Position numbers and translations under genes: made by a program. Of a stretch of DNA of 64,000 bases, positions 7,225-17,019 are shown one piece after another. Every line of letters begins with the position of its first letter. The stretch's first letter is position 1. The notes beneath the pieces were generated by a model. That model had not been told where the DNA came from. It ran no database searches and saw nothing but the letters and a program-made list of their open reading frames with translations. This stretch comes from Fusibacter_C sp942493125 (GTDB lineage: Bacteria; Bacillota; Clostridia; Peptostreptococcales; Acidaminobacteraceae), in contig OW818667.1 of assembly GCA_942493125.1 (NCBI GenBank), positions 2,294,001 to 2,358,000 of the forward strand. The letters run 5' to 3'.

Positions 7225-9030
7225 GTGGACAATTTAAAGAAAAATTCGGCGTTTTATAGTATTAATATGGATGGTATAGATTTAGATTTATATCAAGAGG
7301 CAGTAATTGAAGTTTTGTCCAGTGAATTTGAATTTACAAAGAATAGAGTGCTATATTTGATGTATCGCAATCAAGATGTAACACTGATTCGCAATCTAAT
7401 TGATCAAATGGGGAAAAAATCGATTATTTTGTATCTCTACGAAGAAGAATCGGATTTAGTCAGACTTTTTTCTGCTTTTGATGTGACGACTCTTAAGCAT
7501 GCTGTTCAAATCCATAAAATAGATAAGGACGATTCAAAGGCACAAAAGGAAATTGCGCTTCTTCTCAATCAACTGTTTTATCAATATACACAAGTGTTTC
7601 CTTTAATCAGTGTGTCAGAGGATCTAGATTATCTCGTACGGATTAAAGAAATTTTGATGCATATTCGAAAACTAAAAGAAAATTATGCATTTTTATTGGG
7701 TAACGATCTCAATGACACGCTTTATGGCCTTGAGAACAGGCTGAAAAACTTGCCAAGCTATGCAAACAGCCCAGGTATGAATGATTTTATTTCTCAAAGT
7801 ATGGGGTGTTATGAAGGTAAACCTGCAATCATAGTTGCGTCGGGACCATCACTCGATAAAAACATTCACTTTCTAAAAGCCTATCAGGATAAAATATTGA
7901 TTCTTTGTTGCGATGGCTCGTATACGACACTCCTTAAAAATGGCATCAAAGCACATTTTATTGGTAGTGTTGAGAGAGTGTGGCGCACATATGAAGCATT
8001 CTACGAAGGCAAAACATTTGATGAAGATTTATTGTTGATTGCACCAGCAGTTGTGCGTCCTGAAATTCCAGCTGCTTTCCCAAACAGATTTCTATCTATG
8101 TTCAAAGATAAGGATTCCTATGGCGTATTCATGCATGAGACACTTAATGAAGAAAAGGGAAAATTGTGGTGTGGTTCTTCCGTAGCGCACTTGATGTTTT
8201 CATTTGCAGAGGCTTTAAAATGCAACCCTATTATTTTAGCAGGTCAAGATCTCTCATACAGACGCGATGGCATCACACATGCAGATGATTCTGAAGTGAA
8301 AGAACTCAAACCTTTGGATGATAAGACAATTTGGTTAAAAGGTAATTACGAAGAATTGGTTCCGAGTACGCCAGTTTGGGAAAAGTTCTTAATCACTTAC
8401 AATGAACTGGTACATTTGGCAAAAGCAAATGTAATCAATGCAACTGAAGGGGGTGCTTTCATCGAGGGTACGACATTATCAACGCTCGAAGAGGCATTGA
8501 AAACCTATTGTATTGAGACGCTTAGAACGCCGATAGACATCTATAAAAGCATTGAAACCTATCACAAACTTGAAGACTATCTACCTACCATCGTAGAGAA
8601 AATCGACACTTTATATCAAAAGTTTGAAGGCTTGTACAAAGTTTTGACGAAGGCAGTAGAAAAGAATTTAAAGGCAATCGAGCGATTTAATAAAGGTTTA
8701 AAAACACAGAAACAGTTGGACAATGTCTATGATGCAATTGATTATGTCGAAAAGAAAGTTGTGAAGCTCATTGCACATGATAAAGACATGATGATGCTGT
8801 TTCAATATCCTATACAGATGGCTATTCATAAAGTCAATCAGATTGATGCCCAACATTATACACTAGAGACGATTGCTCAGAATTTGACAATACATTATGA
8901 GATGCTACTTGAGATCAATCACAATTGTAAGCGATTTATGATCATCTTCCCTAAAAATTGTAGTGATTTTATGACGTTCAAAGCACTTGAGTGGCAGGAC
9001 GATCCTGCTTATGACATCGATAGAATTTAA
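7225..9030 (+). CDS. Motility-associated factor (Maf) flagellin glycosyltransferase, DUF115/MptE-like domain
   Basis: A 601-residue soluble protein of the Maf family, which attaches nonulosonic acids (pseudaminic or legionaminic type) to Ser/Thr of flagellin before export. The central 6-hydroxymethylpterin-pyrophosphokinase-like (DUF115) domain is marked by AIIVASGPSLDKNI at about residues 208-221 and LAGQDLSYRRDGITHADD at about 342-359. Flanking helical domains follow the family layout. The start is GTG 7225, four bases after GGAGGT; an upstream TTG would place the RBS inside the gene. The cluster that follows encodes the CMP-sugar donor, which fits this role well. Which sugar it transfers is inferred only. 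Confidence 0.88.
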   Translation: MDNLKKNSAFYSINMDGIDLDLYQEAVIEVLSSEFEFTKNRVLYLMYRNQDVTLIRNLIDQMGKKSIILYLYEEESDLVRLFSAFDVTTLKHAVQIHKIDKDDSKAQKEIALLLNQLFYQYTQVFPLISVSEDLDYLVRIKEILMHIRKLKENYAFLLGNDLNDTLYGLENRLKNLPSYANSPGMNDFISQSMGCYEGKPAIIVASGPSLDKNIHFLKAYQDKILILCCDGSYTTLLKNGIKAHFIGSVERVWRTYEAFYEGKTFDEDLLLIAPAVVRPEIPAAFPNRFLSMFKDKDSYGVFMHETLNEEKGKLWCGSSVAHLMFSFAEALKCNPIILAGQDLSYRRDGITHADDSEVKELKPLDDKTIWLKGNYEELVPSTPVWEKFLITYNELVHLAKANVINATEGGAFIEGTTLSTLEEALKTYCIETLRTPIDIYKSIETYHKLEDYLPTIVEKIDTLYQKFEGLYKVLTKAVEKNLKAIERFNKGLKTQKQLDNVYDAIDYVEKKVVKLIAHDKDMMMLFQYPIQMAIHKVNQIDAQHYTLETIAQNLTIHYEMLLEINHNCKRFMIIFPKNCSDFMTFKALEWQDDPAYDIDRI

Positions 9031-9042
9031 CTGGAGGTTCAC

Positions 9043-10020
9043 ATGAAAGTTCTGATTACTGGAGCAGATGGCTTCATTGGCAGTCATATGGCAGAAGAAA
9101 TGGTTAAATTGGGTTATGATGTTAAAGCCTTTTCACTCTACAATTCTTTCAATAATTGGGGTTGGCTTGATACACTTCCAAAAGAGATTATGAAAGAAAT
9201 TGAAATTTTCAGTGGCGATGTAAGAGATCCAAATGGTGTTCGTGAAGCAGTTAAAGGCGTTGATAGCATCATGCATTTAGCTGCACTTATCGCAATACCG
9301 TACAGCTATCACTCGCCAGATATGTATGTTGACACAAATATTAAAGGGACTTTAAACGTACTCCAGGCAGCTCGAGATTTTGATGTTTCTAGGGTACTGA
9401 TCACATCAACGTCCGAAGTCTATGGTTCTGCGCAATACGTGCCTATTGATGAAAAACATCCATTTCAAGGCCAGTCCCCTTATTCAGCGACAAAAATCGG
9501 TGCTGATCGATTGGCAGAATCGTTTTATAGAAGTTTTAACTTACCTGTAACGATTGTCAGGCCATTCAATACTTACGGGCCGAGACAATCCGCACGAGCC
9601 GTGATACCAACTATTATCACACAATTATTATCTGGATATGATAAAATCAAATTGGGGACTTTAACACCTACAAGAGATTTCAACTACGTTAAGGATACAG
9701 TAAACGGATTTATAGAAATATTAAAAACACAAAGTACGATTGGTGAAGAAATCAATATCGCAACTCAAAAGGAAATCTCAATCGGGCAACTTGCCAACGA
9801 ATTGATAAGACAAATCAATCCAAACGCAACGATTGAGTGTGAAGAGCAACGGATGAGACCAGAAAACAGTGAGGTCAATCGCTTACTTGGATCTAATCAG
9901 AAAATTACGTCCCTTACAAATTGGAAGCCGCAATATTCTTTCGAAGAGGGCCTAGCTGAAACCATAGAATTTTTAAGGAACAACTTGCATCTATATAAAT
10001 CGGACATCTACAACTTATAA
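9043..10020 (+). CDS. legB: NAD-dependent 4,6-dehydratase, LegB-type
   Basis: A short-chain NDP-sugar dehydratase of 325 residues. In the legionaminic route LegB converts NDP-GlcNAc to its 4-keto-6-deoxy derivative. The Rossmann motif GADGFIG is at residues 7-13, with TSTSEVYG around 121-128 and the catalytic YxxxK at Y147/K151 (PYSATK). RBS GGAGG lies 6 bp before the ATG. It is 12 bp from maf and 12 bp from legC, so one operon. General sugar epimerase/dehydratase is the fallback name; the neighbouring LegC, LegH, LegI, LegG and LegF make LegB the best reading. Confidence 0.87.
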   Translation: MKVLITGADGFIGSHMAEEMVKLGYDVKAFSLYNSFNNWGWLDTLPKEIMKEIEIFSGDVRDPNGVREAVKGVDSIMHLAALIAIPYSYHSPDMYVDTNIKGTLNVLQAARDFDVSRVLITSTSEVYGSAQYVPIDEKHPFQGQSPYSATKIGADRLAESFYRSFNLPVTIVRPFNTYGPRQSARAVIPTIITQLLSGYDKIKLGTLTPTRDFNYVKDTVNGFIEILKTQSTIGEEINIATQKEISIGQLANELIRQINPNATIECEEQRMRPENSEVNRLLGSNQKITSLTNWKPQYSFEEGLAETIEFLRNNLHLYKSDIYNL

Positions 10021-10032
10021 AGAGGTGATCTC

Positions 10033-11193
10033 ATGAACCATAAATTTATCCCATTATCAGTGCCAAATTTCAAAGGCAATGAGCTGAAATACGTTACCGA
10101 AGCAATTGAAAGTGAATGGGTTTCTACAGGTGGCGCGTTCATCGAAAAATTTGAAAAAGACGTTGCGTCATATGTTAGTTCATCTGGTGCTGTCGCCTGT
10201 CAAAACGGAACGGCAGGGCTACACATCGCTTTGGAAATCTGTGGTGTGATGCGAGATGACGAAGTGATTGTACCGACCTTAACCTTTATTGCAGCGATAA
10301 ACCCAGTCAGATATATCGGTGCGGAACCCGTTTTTATGGATTGTGATGACACTTTGACTATGGATATGGATAAACTGGAAGCATTTTGCGAGTCAGAGTG
10401 TGACTTTATCGATGGAAGATTAATCAATAAAATAACGCAAAAACAAATCAAAGCAATCTTAATTGTCCATATTTTCGGTAATATGGCCGATATGGCGCGC
10501 TTGATGCCCATTGCAGAAAAATACAACCTCATGGTCGTCGAAGATGCAACGGAAGCTATTGGCACTTATTATATCAGTGGTAAATACAGTGGTAAATATG
10601 CGGGAACTATTGGAAACGTTGGGGTGTATTCATTCAACGGCAACAAAATCATCACGACAGGTGGTGGTGGCATGATCGTTTCTGATGACCACATGCTGCT
10701 TAAAAGAGCGAAGCATCTGACAACGCAGGCAAAATCTGATGAACTATACTATACACACGATGAAGTTGGGTATAATTATAGGATGACTAATCTCCAGGCG
10801 GCACTTGGACTTGCTCAACTGGAACAATTGGAGTCATTTATTGAAATTAAGAAAAATAACTATGAACGCTATTTAGAGGCGATCACAAAAATTCAAGGAC
10901 TAAGTCTTTTGCCTTTTAGAATGGATATTAGACCTAACTACTGGTTTTATGCCGTATATTGTAGTGATGGTTATCCACTGGACAGAGATGGTCTGCTCAA
11001 ACATTTGATTGCAAAGAACATACAATCCAGACCGATCTGGGGATTGATACACGAACAGAAACCATATCTTAATAATCAAAGTTTTCAAATTGAAAAAGCG
11101 ACAGATTATTTGAAACACGTAATCAACATACCATGTAGCTCAAATCTAGATCAAGAAGATTTGACTTATACAATTGAATGTTTAACAATGTAA
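10033..11193 (+). CDS. legC: PLP-dependent sugar aminotransferase, LegC family
   Basis: A DegT/DnrJ/EryC1-fold aminotransferase of 386 residues that would aminate the 4-keto sugar made by LegB. The PLP lysine is K205 in YSFNGNKIITTGGGG, and VVEDATEAIG around residues 168-177 provides the ring-binding Asp. The opening IPLSVPNFKGNE and the insert around 120-140 (SECDFIDGRLINKITQKQIK) are typical of the LegC subgroup. RBS is AGAGGTGA. It is followed by a 46-bp gap before the nucleotidyltransferase. Confidence 0.88.
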   Translation: MNHKFIPLSVPNFKGNELKYVTEAIESEWVSTGGAFIEKFEKDVASYVSSSGAVACQNGTAGLHIALEICGVMRDDEVIVPTLTFIAAINPVRYIGAEPVFMDCDDTLTMDMDKLEAFCESECDFIDGRLINKITQKQIKAILIVHIFGNMADMARLMPIAEKYNLMVVEDATEAIGTYYISGKYSGKYAGTIGNVGVYSFNGNKIITTGGGGMIVSDDHMLLKRAKHLTTQAKSDELYYTHDEVGYNYRMTNLQAALGLAQLEQLESFIEIKKNNYERYLEAITKIQGLSLLPFRMDIRPNYWFYAVYCSDGYPLDRDGLLKHLIAKNIQSRPIWGLIHEQKPYLNNQSFQIEKATDYLKHVINIPCSSNLDQEDLTYTIECLTM

Positions 11194-11239
11194 TTTATAA
11201 TTTGAGTATTGAAACGCAGTATTAAAAGGGGGGATGGTA

Positions 11240-12271
11240 GTGAAGGATTTTTTGATCGATGAAAATTGTACGATGCTTGAAGCGATGGCTCAGCTAGATA
11301 AAAATGCAAGAAAAGTACTATTCGTAATTCGTGAAAATAAGTTTGTGGCTGCCATAACAGACGGTGATATCAGGCGCTGGATTTTAAAAAAGGGAAACCT
11401 TGAGGCCAAAGTCTATGAGATCGCCAATTATTCTCCCAAATACCTATATGAAAATGAAAAATCATTTGCGATTGATTTTATGAAAAAGCATGCCATAGAG
11501 GCGTTGCCAATACTGAACAGCGACAATGATATCATATCCGTCGTCTTGTGGAATGCACAAGAAATAGAGCCTGGAAAAGACTTGGATGTACCTGTAGTCA
11601 TCATGGCGGGTGGTTTGGGTTCAAGGCTATACCCCTATACGAAAATATTACCGAAACCTTTGATTCCAATTGGTGAAATACCGATTATTGAACATATCAT
11701 CAATAAATTTTTAAAAAAAGGGGTCGGAGACTTTTATTTGATCGTCAATCATAAGAAAAACATGATCAAAGCTTATTTCAATGAGATCGAATGCAAGTAT
11801 CGTGTCAGTTTTATCGATGAAGACAAACCGCTTGGCACAGGCGGAGGATTGAGCCTCTTGAAAGGCACAATTAAAGAGACGTTCATCCTGACAAACTGTG
11901 ATATCTTGATAGAAGAAGATTATGATAAAATATACAACTATCATAAAACAGAGAACAATCTCATCACCATGGTTTGTTCTCTTAAGAGAATCCAGATTCC
12001 TTATGGTGTGATTGAAATCGATGAAAGCGGTGGCATTGAGAGTATGAAAGAAAAACCGGAGCTTTCATTTTTCACAAATACAGGGATGTATATCGTTGAA
12101 CCACGTGTGATAGATGAACTCGAGTACAACGAACCAATAGATTTTCCGACAATTATACAAAACTATAAGGATAGTGGCGAAAAAATTGGCGTCTTTCCAA
12201 TCAGTGAAAAAAGTTGGTTGGATATGGGGCAATTGGATGAACTTGAAGAAATGAGACGAAGGTTGGAGTAA
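11240..12271 (+). CDS. CBS-domain nucleotidyltransferase (PtmE-like, sugar-1-phosphate)
   Basis: A 343-residue protein with two N-terminal CBS repeats (about residues 1-105) and a C-terminal NTP-transferase domain carrying MAGGLGSRLYPYTKILPKP around residues 122-140. PtmE of Campylobacter jejuni has this architecture and makes GDP-glucosamine for legionaminic acid synthesis, which suggests that this cluster uses GDP- rather than UDP-linked intermediates (inference). Start set at GTG 11240 because AAGGGGGG lies 6 bp before it; the ATG at 11234 touches the RBS. The last A of its stop is separated by one base from the next gene. Confidence 0.8.
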   Translation: MKDFLIDENCTMLEAMAQLDKNARKVLFVIRENKFVAAITDGDIRRWILKKGNLEAKVYEIANYSPKYLYENEKSFAIDFMKKHAIEALPILNSDNDIISVVLWNAQEIEPGKDLDVPVVIMAGGLGSRLYPYTKILPKPLIPIGEIPIIEHIINKFLKKGVGDFYLIVNHKKNMIKAYFNEIECKYRVSFIDEDKPLGTGGGLSLLKGTIKETFILTNCDILIEEDYDKIYNYHKTENNLITMVCSLKRIQIPYGVIEIDESGGIESMKEKPELSFFTNTGMYIVEPRVIDELEYNEPIDFPTIIQNYKDSGEKIGVFPISEKSWLDMGQLDELEEMRRRLE

Positions 12272-12272
12272 T

Positions 12273-12911
12273 ATGGGCGATAAATTGTTGTTAATAGGTG
12301 GCGGTGGGCACTGTAAATCTGTATTAGATACCATTTTAGCTTTAGAAGCGTACTCAGATGTAGCCATTGTTGATCTTAAAGACAATATTGGAAAAACGGT
12401 ATTGGGTGTTCCGATCATAGGGTCCGACGATGATCTGTCAAATCTTTTTAAAACTGGCTACAAATATGCCTTTATTACTTTAGGAAGCATCGGAAATACG
12501 AGATTAAGAAGGATGCTGTATGAAGCAATTCGTGAAATTGGCTTTATTATTCCGACGGTCATTGATCCTTCTGCAACCGTTAGCGAACATGTTGCTATCT
12601 CTGAAGGCGTATTTGTTGGAAAAGGTGCGATCGTCAATGCAGGTAGTACGATTGAAGCTTGTGCAATTATCAATTCTGGCGCAATCATTGAACACGATTG
12701 TATGGTGGGTGCTTTTGCCCATGTAGCGCCAGGTACCACTTTATGTGGCGATGTCACTGTTGGTAACGATACACATATTGGTGCCAATACGGTAATTAGA
12801 CAAGGGCTTACAATTGGATCAAACGTGCTGATCGGCATTGGAAGTGTAGTCGTTGGCGATATTCAAGATCACATAATAGCATTTGGCAATCCATGCAGGG
12901 AGGCAAAATAA
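12273..12911 (+). CDS. Sugar N-acetyltransferase, NeuD/LegH/PglD-like
   Basis: A 212-residue protein with an N-terminal nucleotide-binding-like segment (LLLIGGGGHCKSVLD, residues 4-18) and a C-terminal left-handed beta-helix of hexapeptide repeats (about 85-205). This is the PglD/NeuD layout. H140 in IIEHDCMVG fits the catalytic base position. In the pathway it would acetylate the 4-amino group produced by LegC. It lies one base after ptmE and ends immediately before the neuB-type gene. Confidence 0.85.
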   Translation: MGDKLLLIGGGGHCKSVLDTILALEAYSDVAIVDLKDNIGKTVLGVPIIGSDDDLSNLFKTGYKYAFITLGSIGNTRLRRMLYEAIREIGFIIPTVIDPSATVSEHVAISEGVFVGKGAIVNAGSTIEACAIINSGAIIEHDCMVGAFAHVAPGTTLCGDVTVGNDTHIGANTVIRQGLTIGSNVLIGIGSVVVGDIQDHIIAFGNPCREAK

Positions 12912-13916
12912 TTGAGTATTTTTATTATAGCTGAAGCCGGTGTCAATCATAATGGAAGTTTAGAAAATGCAATGAAGATGATCGACACAGCTAAATTGGC
13001 AGGTGTCGATTGTATTAAATTCCAGACTTATATTTCATCGAACATCGTTTCAAAACACGCAAAGAAGGCAGCTTATCAAATTGAAAATACTTCAACTGAT
13101 GAAGGTGATAACAATCAGTACGATATGCTCAAGAAACTTGAGTTGACTTTCGATGATTTTGTTGTATTGCGTGACTATTGTAATCAAGTTGGCATAGAGT
13201 TTTTATCGACGGCTTTCGATCTTGAAAGTGTCGATTTTTTAAACAGTCTTGGTATGCTTAGATGGAAAATTCCGTCAGGAGAGATTACAAATTTGCCATA
13301 CTTGATGAAAGTGGGAAAGCTGAAGCAACAGGTCATTTTGTCAACAGGTATGAGTACTGTCGATGAAGTGGCGGAAGCGGTTGAGGTATTGAGACGTAGT
13401 GGGACAACCGATATCATATTGCTTCACTGCACAACCGAATATCCAACGCCGTTTGAAGTGGTGAATCTTTCAGCTATGAAGACTTTAAGTGAAATTTTCA
13501 ACTTGCCTATCGGTTATTCAGATCATACGGTTGGCATAACTGTTCCGATTGCGGCAGCTGCATTAGGTGCTGTAGTCATTGAAAAACACTTTACACTAGA
13601 CCAAACGATGGAAGGACCGGATCATAAAGCGAGTTTAGAACCAATAGCGCTTACAGAGATGGTTAAAGCGATTCGAGACGTTGAAAGCGCTATTGGAGAT
13701 GGTGAGAAAAAACCGACAGCATCTGAAATTGAGAATATGGCCGTTGCTCGTAAGAGCATAATCGCTAAGACAAGTATACAAAAAGGTGACATTTTTACAG
13801 AAGATAATTTAACGGTAAAAAGACCGGGAAGTGGCATCAGTCCAATGAAATGGTTTGAAGTCATCGGTACGGTTGCTATCCGAGATTTCACGGAAGATGA
13901 GTTGATAGAAATATGA
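12912..13916 (+). CDS. legI: N-acetylneuraminate/legionaminate synthase (NeuB/LegI)
   Basis: Condenses the 6-carbon diacetamido sugar with phosphoenolpyruvate to give the nine-carbon nonulosonic acid. The 334-residue product has the NeuB TIM barrel, opening IIAEAGVNHNGSLENA and including IKFQTY, WKIPSGE and GYSDHTVG, and a C-terminal SAF antifreeze-like domain (about 275-334). The start is TTG 12912, nine or so bases after GGGAGG; there is no better ATG. The gene starts on the base after the NeuD-like stop and overlaps the next gene by 4 bp. Sialate, legionaminate and pseudaminate synthases are hard to separate by eye. Confidence 0.88.
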   Translation: MSIFIIAEAGVNHNGSLENAMKMIDTAKLAGVDCIKFQTYISSNIVSKHAKKAAYQIENTSTDEGDNNQYDMLKKLELTFDDFVVLRDYCNQVGIEFLSTAFDLESVDFLNSLGMLRWKIPSGEITNLPYLMKVGKLKQQVILSTGMSTVDEVAEAVEVLRRSGTTDIILLHCTTEYPTPFEVVNLSAMKTLSEIFNLPIGYSDHTVGITVPIAAAALGAVVIEKHFTLDQTMEGPDHKASLEPIALTEMVKAIRDVESAIGDGEKKPTASEIENMAVARKSIIAKTSIQKGDIFTEDNLTVKRPGSGISPMKWFEVIGTVAIRDFTEDELIEI

Positions 13917-15082
13917 AAAAAATAATCAGTATCATAACCGGCACTCGAGCTGAGTATAGTTTGTTAAAGCCTTTATATGTGAAATTGTCGTGTTTTGATG
14001 AATTCGATGTTAGATTGGCAGTTACGGGATCGCATTTGTCTTCAGAATTTGGATTGACTTATAAAGAAATTGAAGAAGATGGGATTATAATTGATGAGAA
14101 AATAGAGATTCTTTCAGAATCAGACTCCCCAGAAGCGATTACCAAGTCCATGGGCATCGCTTTAATTGAATTTGGCACATATTTTTCGAAACTCAAACCG
14201 GATTTGGTCATCTTGCTTGGCGATCGCTATGAGGCACTAGCTATCGCTTCTGCGGCCACGTTATTGCGAATCCCTATCGCTCATCTTCACGGTGGTGAGA
14301 TTACAGAGGGTGCAATCGACGATGCGTTTCGTCATGCGATCACAAAGTTGAGTTATTTGCATTTTACAAGTACTGAGGCTTATCGAAAGCGTGTGATTCA
14401 ACTTGGTGAATCCCCATCGCGCGTTTACGCAGTTGGAGCCCTTGGTATTGAAAATATCAAAAATCTAGCATTGCTAAGTAAATCACAGCTTGAAGATGCT
14501 TTGCAGTTTTCATTGGAAAAACCATATTGTGTTGTAACGTTTCACCCGGTGACACTTGAAGATAACCAAGCGAAAGAACAAGTAGAGGCGTTGCTTCAAG
14601 CTTGCGAGTCCCGTAAGGATATGGCCTTTATCTTCACTAAAGCGAACGCCGATGCTGATGGAAGATTGATAAATCAAACCATTCAGAGTTATGCTGAGAG
14701 AAATAACCACTTTTTACTGGTGGATTCTTTGGGTTCAAAGAAATTTCTTTCTGCACTAAAATATGCAAAGATGGTAATCGGCAACTCCTCAAGTGGCATC
14801 ATAGAAGCGCCAAGCTTTACTATTCCGACAATCAATATTGGCGATCGTCAAAGGGGTAGAATTCAATCTAATAGCATTATAAATTGTAGACCTGAAAAGA
14901 AGAGCATTTTAGATGCGATGAAACTGGCAGAAAGTGATGCCTTTTTGTTAACAATTCATCAAACAGTCAACCCTTATGGAGACGGAAATACTTCCGAAAA
15001 GATAGTGGGCGTCATACGCGATTTTCTGCATCAAGATAAGATTGATTTAAAGAAAACATTTTTTGATTGTGAGGATAAGTAA
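13913..15082 (+). CDS. legG: Hydrolysing NDP-sugar 2-epimerase (NeuC/LegG)
   Basis: A GT-B-fold hydrolysing 2-epimerase of 389 residues (ITGTRAEYSLLKPL at the N-terminus, LGDRYEALAIASAA around 101-114, HLHGGEITEGAIDDAFRHAI around 123-142, GNSSSGIIEAP near 285-295). It removes the nucleotide and inverts C2 to supply the mannosamine-type substrate of LegI. ATG 13913 overlaps the preceding stop by 4 bp. The presence of NeuC/LegG rather than PseG argues for a legionaminic or sialic route instead of a pseudaminic one. Confidence 0.88.
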   Translation: MKKIISIITGTRAEYSLLKPLYVKLSCFDEFDVRLAVTGSHLSSEFGLTYKEIEEDGIIIDEKIEILSESDSPEAITKSMGIALIEFGTYFSKLKPDLVILLGDRYEALAIASAATLLRIPIAHLHGGEITEGAIDDAFRHAITKLSYLHFTSTEAYRKRVIQLGESPSRVYAVGALGIENIKNLALLSKSQLEDALQFSLEKPYCVVTFHPVTLEDNQAKEQVEALLQACESRKDMAFIFTKANADADGRLINQTIQSYAERNNHFLLVDSLGSKKFLSALKYAKMVIGNSSSGIIEAPSFTIPTINIGDRQRGRIQSNSIINCRPEKKSILDAMKLAESDAFLLTIHQTVNPYGDGNTSEKIVGVIRDFLHQDKIDLKKTFFDCEDK

Positions 15083-15083
15083 A

Positions 15084-16064
15084 GTGACTATTTTAGTAAT
15101 CGGATTGGGTTCAATGGGTAAACGACGTGTTAGACTGATTCAAAAATATGATGCAAATTTTCAAATTGTCGGCGTTGACGCAAGTGATTTGCGTAGAGCT
15201 GAATGTGAAAAGATGTATAACATAGAGACTTTCGGCAGTATGGAAGAAGTCTTTAAACACCACTTAGATTGCGCCTTCATATGTACACCGCCATTAACAC
15301 ATAACGAGCTAATATCCAGGTGCTTAAATCATGGGTTGCATGTTTTCACAGAACTCAATTTGACCTCAGATGGCTACGAAAAAAATATTGAATTGTCGCG
15401 TGTGAAAGCGCGACGTTTATTTCTGTCATCCACGTTCATTTATAGAGACGAAATTAAGGAAATAAAGATACGCGTTCGTGAAGCAGAGGGCACAGTCAAT
15501 TATAATTATCATGTTGGTCAATATCTTCCTGATTGGCACCCTTGGGAAAGCTACAAGGACTACTTTGTAGGTGACAAGCGTACTAACGGCTGTAGAGAGA
15601 TTTTTGCGATAGAGCTGCCATGGATTGTCGATACGTTTGGTGAAATTTCAAATGTATCCGTTGTTAAAAGCAAAATGAGTACGTTAGATATCAATTATAA
15701 TGACAATTATTTATTGATTGTTGAGCACAGTACTGGACATAAAGGAACCTTTTCCGTCAATGTCGTTTCAAGGAAAGCGGTAAGAAACTTAGAGGTTTAT
15801 GGCGAATCGTTATATCTACAGTGGGATGGCTCACCAAAAGGATTAAGGTTCTATGATTTCTTTGAGAAAAGAGAGCAGTTCATTGAACTTTACCATGAAA
15901 TTGACCAATTGGAAGGGTACAACCAATTTGTCATTGAAAATGCCTATTACAATGAGATCGTTACATTTTTTGACGCTATAGAAAATATGGACAAAGAGAA
16001 CCTTCCTTATTCTTTTGAAAAGGATAAAGAGATTCTAATCTTGATTGATAAAATTGAGGCTTAA
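15084..16064 (+). CDS. Gfo/Idh/MocA-family oxidoreductase 1 (nonulosonate cluster)
   Basis: A 326-residue NAD(P)-dependent oxidoreductase with Rossmann motif VIGLGSMGKRR at residues 5-15 and the family's CTPPLTHNE around 74-82. The YHVGQYLPDWHPWESYKDYF region (about 148-167) is shared with the next gene, which has SSYLPDWRPDTDYRQSY. The two appear to be diverged paralogues. GTG 15084 is chosen because GAGGATAA precedes it by about 6 bp and it follows the neuC stop by one base. Substrate unknown; its place before legF suggests a tailoring step on the sugar. Confidence 0.8.
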   Translation: MTILVIGLGSMGKRRVRLIQKYDANFQIVGVDASDLRRAECEKMYNIETFGSMEEVFKHHLDCAFICTPPLTHNELISRCLNHGLHVFTELNLTSDGYEKNIELSRVKARRLFLSSTFIYRDEIKEIKIRVREAEGTVNYNYHVGQYLPDWHPWESYKDYFVGDKRTNGCREIFAIELPWIVDTFGEISNVSVVKSKMSTLDINYNDNYLLIVEHSTGHKGTFSVNVVSRKAVRNLEVYGESLYLQWDGSPKGLRFYDFFEKREQFIELYHEIDQLEGYNQFVIENAYYNEIVTFFDAIENMDKENLPYSFEKDKEILILIDKIEA

Positions 16065-16065
16065 T

Positions 16066-17019
16066 ATGAAGAAAAATTATAAAATTGTTATGATAGGTCT
16101 TGGTTCAATTGGCATGCGACATCTCAACAATATGGCAACATTATTCAAATACAGAGACATTTCTTACACTATAGATTTGGTTAGACATGATTCAACGAAA
16201 CCACTTGATGAAAAAATCAAGCCATTAATTCATGATATTTATTACTCAATTGACAGTATGCCCAATGATTACGATATTGCTTTCATAACAAATCCAACAG
16301 ACAAGCATTTCGAAACAGTTAGTGCGATTCTTGATAAGACCGTTCATATGTTTATTGAAAAGCCAATCTTCGATCATCTCAGGCACCCACTACATGCGCT
16401 GTCTTTCAACAAACATGGTGTCTATTATGTCGCTTGCCCTCTCAGATACACAAATGTGATTCAGTATTTAAAGGAAACGGTTGATCCATCAAGCGTCTTT
16501 AGTGCTAGAATTATCAGCTCAAGCTATTTGCCAGATTGGCGTCCAGATACAGATTACCGCCAGTCGTACAGTGCCAGTGCCAACCAAGGTGGAGGCGTCT
16601 CTATCGATTTGATCCATGAATGGGATTACATCCTCTATCTTTTCGGGCGACCAAAGGAAGTATTAAACTTTAGAGGGCGTTTTTCAAATTTAGAAATCGA
16701 CAGCGATGATCTTTCGATATATATTGCAAGATATGAGAAGATGCTGGTAGAGGTCCATTTGGATTATTTTGGACGCAAACCGGTGCGTGAAATACAGTTG
16801 TTCACCGAGTCGGAACAAATTGTTGGCGATTTGATTAAAAGTGAAATAAGATACGAAAAAAGTGGCGAGGTTATTTCTTTTCATGAGCTTCGCAATGATT
16901 ATCAGATGAAAGAAATTGAAGCATTCTTTGATATGATCGAAGGCAAATTATTAAATCACAATTCAGTTCAAACTGCTTTATCAACTCTAAGTATTGCAAA
17001 GGATGGCATTATATTATGA
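16066..17019 (+). CDS. Gfo/Idh/MocA-family oxidoreductase 2 (nonulosonate cluster)
   Basis: A 317-residue paralogue of the preceding gene: VMIGLGSIGMRHLNNM at the N-terminus, AFITNPTDKHFETV around 70-83, IEKPIFD around 97-103, and conserved SIDLIHEWDYI around 177-187. ATG 16066 follows the previous stop by one base, with GAGG overlapping the upstream gene's end; longer in-frame starts lie inside that gene. It overlaps legF by 4 bp, so the whole block is translationally coupled. Substrate unknown. Confidence 0.8.
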   Translation: MKKNYKIVMIGLGSIGMRHLNNMATLFKYRDISYTIDLVRHDSTKPLDEKIKPLIHDIYYSIDSMPNDYDIAFITNPTDKHFETVSAILDKTVHMFIEKPIFDHLRHPLHALSFNKHGVYYVACPLRYTNVIQYLKETVDPSSVFSARIISSSYLPDWRPDTDYRQSYSASANQGGGVSIDLIHEWDYILYLFGRPKEVLNFRGRFSNLEIDSDDLSIYIARYEKMLVEVHLDYFGRKPVREIQLFTESEQIVGDLIKSEIRYEKSGEVISFHELRNDYQMKEIEAFFDMIEGKLLNHNSVQTALSTLSIAKDGIIL

